Program-made: the position numbers and the translations under genes
Shown: positions 11,186 through 22,837 of the stretch, piece by piece
Position numbering within the stretch: the first letter of the stretch is position 1
Layout: the number at the start of each line of letters is the position of its first letter
From: Tachypleus tridentatus
Taxonomy: Eukaryota; Arthropoda; Merostomata; Xiphosura; Limulidae
Reading direction: 5' to 3'
DNA length: 64,000 bases
Assembly (NCBI RefSeq): GCF_004210375.1
Contig: NC_134837.1
Coordinates: 157,521,310 to 157,585,309, forward strand
Notes under the pieces: generated by a model
The model's input: only the letters and a program-made list of their open reading frames with translations
What the model was told of the DNA's origin: nothing
Databases searched by the model: none

Positions 11186-11227
11186 GCGAACCTGACGATG
11201 ACCGAAGAAGGTCGAAACCATGTTCGC
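11186..11227 (+). ncRNA. Hammerhead-ribozyme-like motif in the Penelope 3' region, decayed
   Basis: The core box CTGACGA (11192-11198) is followed by a GACC/GGTC stem with GAAGAA loop and the second core box GAAA (11214-11217). The flanks gcgaac (11186-11191) and gttcgc (11222-11227) are perfectly complementary, giving stem I of a type I hammerhead. Penelope-like elements are known to carry such ribozymes with a minimal stem III. Here the expected CGTT cleavage-site segment reads CCAT, and one unpaired T sits before stem II, so activity is doubtful. A related copy lies at 22423-22459. Confidence 0.5.
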
Positions 11228-11340
11228 TCTTCTACGTAAAATATTTTCTCAATCCAAACGAGCCGTTTTTGCATACATACAACGCACTCAAACTATAGGT
11301 TGACGTCGCAGATACAAATATTTTTTTATTTTAAGCACAA

Positions 11341-14300
11341 ACATGATTATCGCAAGTAGCCATTTGGACTATGTCTTATTTATTATCAAAATTTATTTGT
11401 GTCTCACTAGAAATTTTCTTTTCACCCCTTTCAAGTCCTGGGGTAACAATTTATCACTTTATTGTATAGGCCTATATAATATATAATTTGGTTGTGGCAA
11501 CAAGTCGTAATATTTGTCTGTATGAGCGTATAGTCGTAATGGATACACCAAAATCGTAATGCGTTGGAAACTGTTTGTACAGTTTTAATATAACTCAGAA
11601 ATGATCAATTATAAATTACAATACAAAACAACACTACAAAATTAAAATTTCTAAATATTTCTTGAGTGTACAGTATGGCTGTTGGTAATTTAAAAAGGCA
11701 ATCATTCAGCTGTTTAAACAAAATCTGCTGTCATTCACTAATATAAATCTACTCAGCACATTGACTGTCAATTTTAGGTTATTGTGTTTATCATGAAGCA
11801 ACCCATTTTATATATACTGAATATACAAAAGATTTAAGCACAACTTTTTTGTAGTTGTTTCTATGATGGTGGTAATTATCGTTGATCACAAAAATAACAC
11901 AATGGGTTATACGTGCTGTGCTTACAAGTACCTGAACCTAGTTACTGGTGTTGTAAGAAAGCAGATTTACCACTAAGCAACTAGAGAGGTATATAAGCAC
12001 AAAATCAATAAATTATCCTTTAGAATTTTTTATAATATCAATAAGTCTAATGGGAAAAATTGAAATTACATTTCACATATTCTCCACTCATAACCCATCT
12101 TACTCCATCTCTATTAACAGAAGCATTGGTGAAGCATTAACCAATACATTTTATATGCATTTAAGAAGAACAGTACAGATATATTAACTTCTACATCATA
12201 AAAACATTACTTTTATAATTGTATCTTGGTACAGACAAACATTAACAAAAAAAGTTTATAAAGAGATGTTAATGGAAAATGTAATGAGAGACAGGGCTGT
12301 AATGAAATAGTGTATCAAATTATTAAGATGAACAAGATTTCATGTAAAGACTGAAGAAGTATCAATATAAGTCTGATCTACATTATCTATTCCACTAACT
12401 TTCAACTGGCTGTTAGTCAAATTTCTTGTTCAATCAAATAGTGTTCTTATCTTCTTCATTTTGCATTTCAGTTTCATTGTTAAATTACTGTATATATTTA
12501 GTACACAGAAATAAGAAACTGGTGGTATTTGACATCCACTTCAATGGTAAATGATTGCAAAAAGTTTGTGAGGGAAGGCCTTTATTTATCTTTCACAACA
12601 TTTGCAATCAACTGATTATTCAAGTCTATTACAACAAGGTCTGTATACTATATGCTGGCTTTTCACAGTGAAAATAAACTTCTAATTAAGTATTTAATGA
12701 TTTATTCTAAAGTTCAATATAACATAATAAGCACATAATAAAATGGAAGCTATAAAATTTCAAACAAATAAAAACAGTAAACAAAAAAAGATAAATGAAG
12801 ATGCTTTTATACAATATACAACTTTACTGTTTTATACAAAAAAGGAATTCTATAAACTACTAGTTTCTAACACTAACTTGGAATGTTTCACACAATATAT
12901 TATACCTCTACATGACAAACTGTTGTATTAGCAACTTACTTTTACAAATAATAAATATAACACCTTAACATCAACATCTATTTATGAAATATGATAATTA
13001 CGACACACACGTAACGTAGGTGGCAAGTTAAATACTAGTTTCCTTCCCAAAACATTTTTACAAGTGTATTTTAATACATGTCAATGAAACAGATTTGTTT
13101 TGTTTAATGTACTACTTTAATCAAAGTAAAAAAACATTTTAAATTAATGTTGACTGGTATGTTTCTCCTATTGCCAATTCCTACAGTCACTGCCATGTAA
13201 TCACACAAAAATTGGCCAAACTTAGAGAAACCAAACATTTCTTTCAGAACAATAAAATAAACTTTGGAGGGTAGAATACTTTATGATGCCCAACAAAACC
13301 AACCAAGATAACCTGTTTCAACACATTCTAAATGTTCTCAAACAGATTCTTCCCCATCACCTCTTTTTAACCATTTTAAGACTTAATTGGTCCAGAGAAA
13401 ATTAAATAACCAATTTTAGTCTCATAAAATGAAGTTCAAGATCTACTTATTGCCTGTTTTTTTTATACCAGTCAAAATTCCAATAAGTTTTTCATATATA
13501 TCAATCTATACAAACTAATTTCACCTCAGATTCAAGTAACTCCAAATTTTTTCTCATTCTACTTTGTATATTGTCCTTAAGTGTAAATACCATTCAACTC
13601 CCTGAATCACCTGTACACAGAATACTCATATGCCAGTCTCAACTACACAGAGAAACTTGCAGTCTTTACATTTTCTTTTACACAAGTGGCCCATCAGTTT
13701 ACCTTCATTTTATATCCACACAAAAAGGTTTCATATCAGTTGAAGTTAACTCCTCATTTTTAAGGATAATTCTACCTCTACAGAAGGTTCATCAATGAAA
13801 AATACCATACAAATTACTTTATGTATAATTTTTCTATACTAGCCTGAAGTAACCTGACATTTTACTTTACAGAACATTTCTGCATTATTCCTATGAGAAT
13901 GTTATTATACAACTTTAAAATAATCAGTTCTTCAAATAATAATAAAAAAATACCAAGGTAAAAATTCCTGAATACTCAGTATAAGTTCTCTCAAAATATT
14001 ACATGGATGAAAAATAACAAAGAAATAGATATGCTTTCCCAGAAATGCACCTTGATTTAGTACCACAAGGGATTTTACTTGCTGCAACAAATGCAAAACA
14101 AGTGTTACTCTTAACACAGCAGAGGAAGAAATGGGAAGAACTAGGTATGCACTCTATCAGGTATTATTGAAAGGTACAATGAACAACTGCTTCAGTGCTA
14201 CAATCTCTTTGTGATATTAAAAGGAAAAAATTAAAGCATCAAAATGCTGGATAAAGGATATTCATAAAATAACTTTCATATAAAAAACTTCTAACATGAA

Positions 14301-14889
14301 CATCAGAAAAACTGCACTGATTTCTGAAGCAGAAACAAAATGATAAAAAGGCAATAATTGCAAATAAAATGAAGTTTGACGAGTATTTTGATCACCATAT
14401 TATTTCAAAGAAAGTTTGATTCTTTTTTTTTTTTTTAAATACAAAATTCTTTTTGATATCAAATTTTAACAAAAGAAGCTTAAAATGGTTGAGCTGTCAT
14501 ACTCATGATTACAGAAAACTTAAAAACATAAAATTATCTAATTTATACATGAATAAACAAATGAACACCACATTCTCTGAAAACTAAAACATCTATTCAG
14601 AGTGAATGAGATGTATTTTAAGTTCTTAATAAAATGTACAATAATCTGTAAACCTTCAACTTCTATTGCAGTATTGGAATTAAAAAACAAAGGACAAAAT
14701 ATCTATCACTCTTACCAAAACACAAACTACATTTTGATTTCCAAAGTTGAAAACTCATGTAAAGCATGTATAGAGTTTTACAATGATGAAACACAATGAA
14801 TACTACAAACATCACCGAGGTAAAAGAGGTAAAGCTTCTTAAATGAAAAAAGTGCCAACTAAACCAGTATATACCTACTACAACAGCAG
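11341..14889. other. Intergenic sequence without recognised genes
   Basis: AT-rich sequence downstream of the CCDC74-like gene. Open frames of 60-76 codons on both strands (for example 12743-12931, 13571-13798, 13932-14117 and 14602-14799) have no recognisable motifs. A T-run sits at about 14425-14436. I find no repeat I can name. Confidence 0.5.
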
Positions 14890-14894
14890 CCACA

Positions 14895-15145
14895 AATTTG
14901 TTTTTGAATTCTGTGCAAAGTTAAACAAGGGCTATTTGCACTAGCCATCCCTAATTTAGCATTGTAAAACTAGAGTGAATGTAGCTTGTCATCAACACCC
15001 ACTGCAAACTCTTATCAGTGAATAGTAGGATTGACCATTACATTATAATGCCCTCACTGCTGAAAGGGTGAGCATGTTTGGTGCGACAGGGATTCGAATC
15101 AGCAGCCCTTGGATTACGAGTTACGTACCTTACCAGACCACCGCA
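14895..15145 (-). mobile_element. Old SINE-1 copy
   Basis: A diverged reverse-strand copy runs from the tail (TTTGTTTTTGAATTCTGTGC) through the body (TAGCCATCCCTAATTTAGCA; AATAGTAGGATTGACCAT) and the box B region (GGATTCGAATC) to a damaged head. More substitutions than the copies at 2 kb or 10 kb suggest an older insertion. Confidence 0.82.
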
Positions 15146-16384
15146 AAATTATGTGCTTTACTTCACAGCTCTAATACCCATTTGTTTGGAAGCTATGATA
15201 GTCTGCAAATAAGGTTTTAAGAACAGCATTTATATTATGCTGTATAATTAAAGTTGTATTTATCTTGCAAGAGTTCAAATTAAACTGGTAAACATTTGAT
15301 TTAAAATGAAGAAAGTTATTAAATACTCTTAAAACAAAATGTTCAGATAATGTTGAAATTCATTGCTTTGGATTTCTATCAAAGTGAAATTACTATTGAT
15401 ACTTTATGACAGGTAACTTAATGGCTGTTAAACACCTTAATGAACACATGCAAGTTTCCATTTAACTGTTTATCACAACATACCATTCAGTTTAATGGTA
15501 ACTTTCCACAACCACCACATAAATTTTAAGGGTAAAATTATACCCAAAACATATGCGTTGGTGGAAGACAATTTCATCATAATCTAGAAACATGCATTAA
15601 CAATCAATGTTTTGATAAGTACCAATATACTCACAAAAAATGAAGAAAGTTCTCTTGAATGTATAGGGGAATACCATATATTATTATACAGCAACAGAAA
15701 GCCACCCGAGTACCTATAACCTTGGTGATATGCAGGATAAAGCAAACTGGCTTCAAGTGTTATAACCTCAGACCAATTTTATTATTTTGAATGGTCATTG
15801 TACATTGAGTTATTAATTTCAATTATTGATTTATAGCAAATACAAAATCAGTAACAACTTGTTAGTGTGATATTCATTCAACAATCAATTTTCTAATATC
15901 TAAAACATTTTCTGCTCATACATTCAGCCTCACCATTAATAGTAGCATATATATTGAAAAGTTTCTTTAAATAACTTTCTGCTTATTTTGAAGATATTAT
16001 ATTTGCTTGTATACATTTCTCTGGGACACATGTGCAGATAATTTTTTTCAAAATATGGTATGTACATGCATGGGACATTATTATTGGTGGTTAATGTGAA
16101 AAGTAAACCAGCTGGTGAAAGAAATATTTTATTTAAAAGTAAAAAAACAAATTACTGATATTTTGAGGTGGAGGTACACAATTGTATCTATTAAAAATTA
16201 TTTCTCCTTACTGTGCAAGTACAATAATATTTTACAATACTGAACATTTATTTTGTAAGTAAATTAATTACTGAAGTTAGAAAATGTTGGAACATGTATT
16301 TGAAATATTTATTTTTTAATAAACACAGCATACATACAAGAATTAATTGAAAAGGGCTTGATTATTTCACTTTAGTCCTAAGTT
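15146..16384. other. No gene recognised
   Basis: AT-rich sequence with no open frame worth reporting and no identifiable repeat. Confidence 0.5.
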
Positions 16385-17640
16385 ATTAACATTTCTTAAA
16401 ATTAATGGCACCTCACAGTTTTGATAGTGAATTCTATATTCAAACAAAAGGCATAGGTATGGGCACCAAGATGAGGCCAAACTATGCCAACATTTTCATG
16501 GGAGACTTAGAGATGAATCTTTTGGAAAACTGTACAGACAAACCAACATTTTGGAGACAATACATCAATAACCTTTATCTTTCATTTGGGTAGGAGACGA
16601 ACATTTATTACCATCTTTTTATAAACATGCTAACACCTTTCACAGTTCTATTAAATTTACTCTAAACTACTCCACTATCCAAATACATTTCTTGGATGTA
16701 ACTTTAACATAAAAAGATGGTGTTCTACATACTGATTTGTACTCAAAACCAACAGATAAATCACAATACTTACATAATCAAAGCTGTCACCCTACACACA
16801 CCAAACACAATATCGCATTCAATCAAGCACTTAAAGAAAATATGCTCTCATAGTAAGAACTATGACTATCACATCGATTCTTTGAAACAGATTATGACTG
16901 AAAGAGGTTATAAACAAAAACACTATCACCCAACAAGTTGAGGAAATTAACAATATACCATGTGCATCTGCCCTGAAACAACCACCTAAAACTAATTCTT
17001 CTTGTGTTCCACTAGTTATTATCTATCACCCCAAACTGAAAAACCTATCCCAGATACTAAAGAAACTTCTACTTCCTTCAACTTAATAATCAATTACAAT
17101 CTATTTTTATGGAAGTTCCTGTAGTTTCTTTCAGAAAAAAAGAAACTTTGCATTCACACTTAGTTCATGCTAAAATAAGCTTTATGCTGACACCAGGTGG
17201 AAGTCAACCTTGTAATAGCAAGTGATGTCAAACTTGTAAGTTCATACAAGAAATGGACAAATCTACTAATAAAAGAGAACTAAAAGCAGTTAAAAGTCAC
17301 TAATTCCATAAACTGTTCTATGAAAAAATGTTATTCACTTAATCCAATGTCAAAAAAATGCAATTTTCAATATGTAGATCAAACCAGAGAAACTATACAG
17401 GAACATTTTAATAACCATAAATCAATAATGAAAACAAACAACTTCAGGTTGCAATAAATTAACATTCCTGGACACTATCTTGAAGACCTATTTGTATACA
17501 GACAAATTTTACATCTAACAAAAACAGGGAAATTAAAGAAGCTTATTGGATAGCACTGTTAAATACTGTAACCCCAAATGGCATCAATCTCAATTCCAGA
17601 GTTGTTGACCTTTGCAAGTCTCTGAAAATATTTAAAAATT
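16385..17640 (+). mobile_element. Second Penelope-like element, heavily decayed
   Basis: The + strand gives FDSEFYIQTKGIGMGTKMRP and NYANIFMGDLEMNLLENC, the Penelope reverse-transcriptase palm region (family QTKGTAMGTKMAPNYANIFM). Later frames give YSKPTDKSQYLH and NQSCHPTHTKHN, also family-typical, and CNFQYVDQTRETIQEHFNNH, a GIY-YIG remnant in which YVG reads YVD. The RYIDD catalytic box reads QYINN. The sequence differs clearly from the element at 9.8 kb and belongs to another Penelope-like lineage. Confidence 0.78.
16405..16593 (+). pseudogene. Penelope-like reverse transcriptase palm fragment
   Basis: A 62-codon open piece contains IQTKGIGMGTKMRPNYANIF and WRQYINNLYLSF. The two catalytic aspartates of the family (RYIDDIF) are both Asn here, so the fragment is inactive. 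Downstream pieces continue in other frames (16717-16941). Confidence 0.8.
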
Positions 17641-17694
17641 AAATTCATGATTAAAGTTTATTAAAGATTATCAGTGTTAATCTTCCTTACAATT

Positions 17695-17727
17695 CTCCCC
17701 CCCCTCTCTCTCTCTCTCTGTGTGCGT
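17695..17727. repeat. CT microsatellite
   Basis: A C-run followed by about nine CT units and a short GT stretch, next to the 3' end of the second Penelope-like element. Confidence 0.85.
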
Positions 17728-17815
17728 TTGCCTATATATACATATATGAGCTCATTTTCTATACTTCCTCACTGCCTTTTGCCATTATCCAATTTTATCT
17801 TTATACAGTAAAACC

Positions 17816-18987
17816 TGTCTAACTTGGAAACTGCATGAGGGGGAAACTGTACAAGCCATAAATAAAATTTTGCAGCATTATGTCAAGATTTCTCTAATAA
17901 AAAGCCCTCTATATGGTGGAACTAGCATAACTATCTTTCACTTACCTCATATACCAACAAGTAGGATTAGAACCTGAGTAAGGCAGAAAAAAAAAGTTCT
18001 TTATTAATATTTAAAGAAATTATTAATTAAATATTAATAAATTCTTGTTTAATTAACAAAATGTCTGATAATTTATTCATATTTAAACAAATTATTACAG
18101 TAAGTATTGGTTAAACATATTCTGTTCTTTTTTCTGCCATCATTATTTTTGCAGTTAAAAGTTAGATTCATGATTTGTATAAATATATTTCTTTTAAGTG
18201 TAAAATTGTACTCTCAAAATAATTCTTGCAAAAAAAAATAAATTCCTGTTTTCCCCAATTTTAAAATTTAGGGAAAATTTAATACCCTCATTTTCAAAAA
18301 AGCTACTAATTATCCTCATTAAAAAAGCTACTAATTACCCTCATTTAAAAAAAAAGAGCTATCAGATATGTATGTAATATTTTAATGAATTTAGGATTAG
18401 TGAAGTCCAAACTCTGAGAAGATTGATGTAGATGGTTCTGTGAATGTGGAAAATTTTGTGAACATTGACAAGAATGTTTTAGTAGATACTGATTTCAAAT
18501 CTATAATAGAATTGCAAGATGGTAACAGTGAGAGATTCAGAAGTTGAACAAAATAGAAAAAATAGTGAGGAAATAGAAATTCCTACTTCATAGCAAGTGT
18601 TAAGTTATATTAATGCAATCTAATTGTATGCAAAAATGAAGGGGGAAAATGAACTTCATGAAAAGGCCATAGTATTGGCATTCTCTTTTAACCGCATGAG
18701 AAAACCCATTAAAAAAATGAAACAGTTGAAATTGGACACTTTCTTAAAATAAATTTGATTAAGATTGTGTACTTATGTATCTTTTGAATGTCTATTTTTG
18801 TTCTTATTCCAATAAATATAGCATAAACATTATAATAACTATTCACAAATGTTGTACTTTCCTTGAGTCAAGCAAGTATAACGTTCTGCTCAAAAATTAT
18901 ATATAATTAAGGAAATGCATGTTCACTATGTCTAAGCTGTAAATTTTACTCAGTCCCGTGCAACTCCGCCTTAGACAAGTTTTACTG
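17816..18987 (+). mobile_element. pogo/Tigger-type DNA transposon, internally deleted
   Basis: The inverted termini start CAGTAAAACCTGTCTAA at 17816 and CAGTAAAACTTGTCTAA reading in from 18987, each flanked by TA (17814-17815 and 18988-18989). At about 18560-18750 broken frames on the + strand give IEIPTS, VLSYINAI, ENELHEKAIVLAFSFNRMRK and KKMKQLKLDTFLK. I read these as the acidic/basic C-terminal tail of a Tigger/Jerky-type transposase. The DNA-binding and DDE parts are absent. Confidence 0.78.
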
Positions 18988-18989
18988 TA

Positions 18990-21490
18990 TGAATTAGTTA
19001 ACAATTCTTATGACTATTATGAACTTTACACATCCCTTTGACACAAAACTAAACTTGACACAAATGCTAGTTATAATTGGCTAGTTCTCAAAGTCCACTT
19101 ACAGAGAACATGTGATTTACGTGACATTGACATCTGAGCCTATACATTTCATCACACTCATTAAACATACCCTTGATTCTCCTGAAGAAGAATAGTCAAG
19201 TATTCGAATGTGCTCAAGTTTTGGGTCTTGTTTTGAAAACATCACACTTTCATCGATGTTATACTTGTACATTATTTTAATCCTGAAAAATATCTGCTCA
19301 TATGAAAGAAATTCCCACAATATTAGTCAGATAACAATTCATTAATGTAGGAGATTGATCATATGTTGTTCAAAATTCCAAAAAGAAAGAAAATTGAAAC
19401 AGGATAACTAGTTTCATAAAATCATACTTTAATTATTTTAATGCTGTAGACTAATAAACTGGACACAGAAACAACAAAGTTTAAGTATTCTTGAGACAAC
19501 TGTGATATAAATCAGAACCTCATTCTTAGTTGACTGCATGAAAGGTTTGTTTACTTGATGCAAAATTGGAATTCATGTAAAACAAGAATACTGTTGTACA
19601 ATAAAGAAATATACTTCTCAGCATTCTAAATCTCTTACAGTTCATGCATCAGAAGTTATATGATTAAACTTTGACTGAATGTATGCATCATGTGGATATC
19701 TTTTAAATGGATATGTTACACAAGGTACACGAGTATATTTTTAGTGGAACCTCATTAGTTAATGAAACAGGATATAGGTTTGCAATTAATCTCTAGTAGT
19801 CTAAAAAAATTACCTTCTCTTCTTTCACTATGCACAAAATACTTTGAAAGGGGATAACCATTTGTAACAAAATAAAATACAAGTTTTACAAGAAATCTTA
19901 GGTTGTGTGTGAATGAGATGTGTGCTTAATATTCTAGTTAGTACTTGAATTTCAAAATAGAATTTGTTAAATGATTAGGAAAAAATATACACTATATAGT
20001 TTAATATTTATGTACAAGGCAAAACTCAACATTTCACAAGTGTTTTACGTATTCAGCTAAAAAATTTCTTTGATATCCAAGTTTGAATGCCCAGTTTACT
20101 AAATTGTTTGAAAATTAGTAAGAACAGGTTATTTCTGTCCTGACATATTTAAGTTCTGATTTAAGAAAATATGCAATAATATTAGGATAGACACACTCAT
20201 GCTCAATACCATAAAAACCTAAAAGAAATTTATAAAATTTAGACCTTAAAATCTAATTGTACCTCACATTAACTAAAACTTCTATACAATTGTTTAAAAA
20301 TAATCCCACAAGTTAAATACAAGAAAGAAATGTTTGTCTCACATGATGCATGAAAGAACAATTTGAAATCTATACTTTGCAAATAATGTTACATGCTAGT
20401 CACTACAATTACCTGTTTCAATTATTTTTAAGTATTTTCTGGTCTTCTAAAAAGTTTAGATCAGACAAAACCTGAAACACATTCAAATTCAGTTACTCAT
20501 TGCTGTTAATATTCAAGTTTTAACTCCTTACTGAGTTACACAACTAGTGAGCAAAGATTTGATCAAAACCATCATCATTATACTCTTATATGTTATGTGA
20601 AGTTCAAATCAAAATAAATATTTTGAAACAAAACAAATTAAACATATAATGGCAGGTAGCATGTGTCTATGACACTAAAATGAAAAATATGTTAACAAAA
20701 GTAAAATATCACAGCAAATAAAATATTCAAAGAGTAAAACTTTTTTATAATTCAATCTTACAAACAAATACACAAGAAAAATTTGTACCTATTAGTAACA
20801 ATAGTGTATCCCCCTAAAAGTATAGTTTAACAAACTAGATTTCATTACAAATATAAAATGTGTTCAGCTTAAGCAACGTTAATCACACACTTCTAAATGT
20901 GCAAAAAAATAACATTATAGAAACTAGATACATGTATATATTAACATCTACAAGTAACTAACTATACCAAACCATATCTTCTTTCCTACATGATTTATTT
21001 TTCATGAGGGTACAGTTATCATAGATCCAGGATGCCTCAAATCTACAAGCAAAATTAAAACCGGTATAGTTGTGTGAGAAAAGCTGCATGGGTAACAGAC
21101 CTTTCAGTAAAACATTTTAACTTTTAATTGCGAGAAAAAATTCATAATATTTCCCAGTTAAAACAGTTATTAATACAACTTTAGAAAATAAGATATGTTT
21201 AGTTCAAAGAACAATAGTTTAATACAGAGAAGAATAACAATCTGCATAACCACAAGATAAAGAAGAAACTTACATTAAGCATTTTAAGGATATAAAGTAT
21301 ACACTGAAACAATACTGCATTCAAGGGTAAAACACTTAAAAGACTGATAAACTAACTTAAAAAAAAGTTCAAGTCTTATGATCTATTATGCCTAAATTCA
21401 TGAAACATGATTCATTAACTGGCAACAAGTTTGAAAACATCACACTAAAATTGACAATAACTTTGCTGCCACCTATCTTCAATTGCACAA
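18990..21490. other. Intergenic, no gene recognised
   Basis: A 67-codon minus-strand open frame at 19117-19320 (MWEFLSYEQIFF, KYNIDESVMF, YSSSGESRVC) lies beside the pogo remnant. Its YNIDES string loosely recalls DDE transposases but is too short to assign. The rest is AT-rich with no recognisable repeat. Confidence 0.45.
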
Positions 21491-21615
21491 TGCCTCCTGT
21501 GGCTTAGTGGTATATTTAAGAGCTTACTTTAATGCCAAGTTTTGTGATTGAATCACTGCAGTAAGCACAGCACAAATAGCCCATTGTGCAGTTGTTTTTA
21601 AACCAAAATAAAGGT
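21491..21615 (+). mobile_element. SINE-2 copy (different tRNA-like head)
   Basis: The head reads tgcctcctgtggcttagtgg, with a box B-like region (GTGATTGAATCACTGC), then GCACAAATAGCCCATTGTGC and an A-rich AAACCAAAATAAA tail. The head differs from SINE-1 and SINE-3, but the tail keeps the CACAAATAGCCC motif shared with them and with the I-type LINE. Confidence 0.65.
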
Positions 21616-22399
21616 ACTTGAATTGCAGTCATACAAAGAGTGATCAAAATTTATCACCAGCCTTAATGTATTGTAGTATAATATCTTCTACTAATCAGTG
21701 AATCACATTTTACAAATTTAGAGGTTATTCATTATAAGATTCGAGTTTTCTTAAATATCTAATATGTCATTATATTATATATTGTAATACAGTCAGTCTG
21801 GTGAGCTTTACTACTAAGCAAAATGTTTCATGGGTAGCTGTGTTCAACAGATGGTGTAGTGGCTTTGCTCTTATACGCACCTCTTATTGGGCTAGTAGAG
21901 AACAATGCAATTAATATACACATTTCTTTTTTAAATCAGTTTTGTTGTGAAGTAATATTACACTTACTATCATTAAAACTGAATTTTATATTGGCAAATT
22001 ATTTATTTAACAACTTTGAAAACACATTATGAACAGGTACAGGGAATGTGTTACCACATCCTAATAATCTCCTATTAACAACTTTTAAAAATATATACTA
22101 TTTTTTTCTCTAACTCAACCTATGGATGTTTGATTCTTTGCACTGGAGAACAAGGCAAAAAAAAAAAAAGTTTCACAGGATTAAGTTTCCTTATTTAGAT
22201 CATTTCAATAAAGAACATTAAAATTACAAGTTTCTTTTTCAACACAACTGGTACCATAACAAAGAACCGAAGAATGAAAAACAATTTCAAATGATTAAGG
22301 AACAGAGTTAATAACTAGCCTGTTATATTAACTGAAATTAGAAATATTTCATTATTTGGAGTAGAGATGACAATTTTAAGTTATATATACATAAAAAAC

Positions 22400-22510
22400 G
22401 GTTGGTTGTGTTGAAAAAGAAACTTGACGATGAGTGAAGAAGGTCAAAATGTTGTTCGCTCCTCTACATAAAAAAATTTCATCTCAAACAAGCTGTTTTT
22501 TTACATATAT
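22400..22510 (+). mobile_element. Penelope-like 3' terminal fragment with hammerhead-like motif
   Basis: The sequence aligns with the 11.2-kb Penelope terminus: TTGACGATGA, GAAGAAGGTC, TGTTCGCTC, TCTAC, TAAAA and a GTTTTTTTAC end. In the hammerhead-like part the second core box reads CAAAATGTT instead of CGAAACGTT. Both differences are CpG-decay type changes. The cleavage-type GTT|GTTCGC segment, altered in the 11.2-kb copy, is intact here. No coding sequence accompanies it. Confidence 0.65.
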
Positions 22511-22675
22511 TTTTTCTCTACAAGTGGGTTTTCTCGTCATCACTGATTATAAATTTAAGTTCTGATATAATTAAACTGGATGTGTTACATACATGTATGT
22601 ACATTTCTCTTATCAAGAAAAATGTGGTAACTTTTGTCTTTCAAGTTGAAACTTAAAGTTATTACTTCATTAAAA

Positions 22676-22682
22676 ACTTACC
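22676..22682 (-). promoter_or_regulatory. Consensus splice donor just after the stop codon of exon 6
   Basis: On the minus strand G|gtaagt lies 11 nt beyond the TAA of the CCDC74-like gene. It fits the donor consensus well. If used, exon 6 would be 22837-22682 and the rest of the 3' UTR would lie in a downstream exon not identified here. No AATAAA polyadenylation signal is evident in the next 130 nt. Confidence 0.45.
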
Positions 22683-22692
22683 ATCTAAATGT

Positions 22693-22837
22693 TTAGTGCT
22701 GAGGAACATTTGACACCCTGGGTCTGGGATTACCTCTATTTTTTCGAGATTTCTCGATTCTGTCCATAATAGGAATTACCTGTTGTTTTAAGGCAGGTAA
22801 ATTAGCAGAACTTCTTTGTTGGTATGGTAATTCATAC
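22693..22837 (-). CDS. Exon 6 of the CCDC74-like gene with stop codon, residues 296-343
   Basis: This exon follows a TTTAAACAG acceptor, completes Gln296 (CA+G), and encodes YELPYQQRSSAN, then LPALKQ, then a basic tail (EKSRKNRGNPRPR), ending in TAA at 22695-22693. LPALKQ followed by a basic tail matches the C terminus of CCDC74. A consensus splice donor (G|gtaagt) lies 11 nt beyond the stop, so the transcript may continue into a 3'-UTR exon. Confidence 0.83.

Larger units (their letters stand above)
9797..11340 (+). mobile_element. Penelope-like element, 3' half, interrupted by a SINE
   Basis: Reading + strand, broken frames give the end of a Penelope-type reverse transcriptase (FIFNNHNYIQTNGLSMGNPV; LYRYVDVTVVGF; RSTEHT), a connecting region and a GIY-YIG endonuclease. 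A conserved terminal segment follows at about 11180-11275. The 5' half is absent. Position 9797 is where homology to the reverse transcriptase becomes readable after the SINE fragment; the 3' end is approximate. Confidence 0.82.

Noticed and set aside
12743..14893. Four or five 60-76-codon frames downstream of the host gene
   Set aside because: No motifs, biased by AT-rich composition, no splice or promoter support.
19117..19320. 67-codon minus-strand frame with YNIDES string
   Set aside because: Only a short similarity to DDE transposases, not enough to call a gene.
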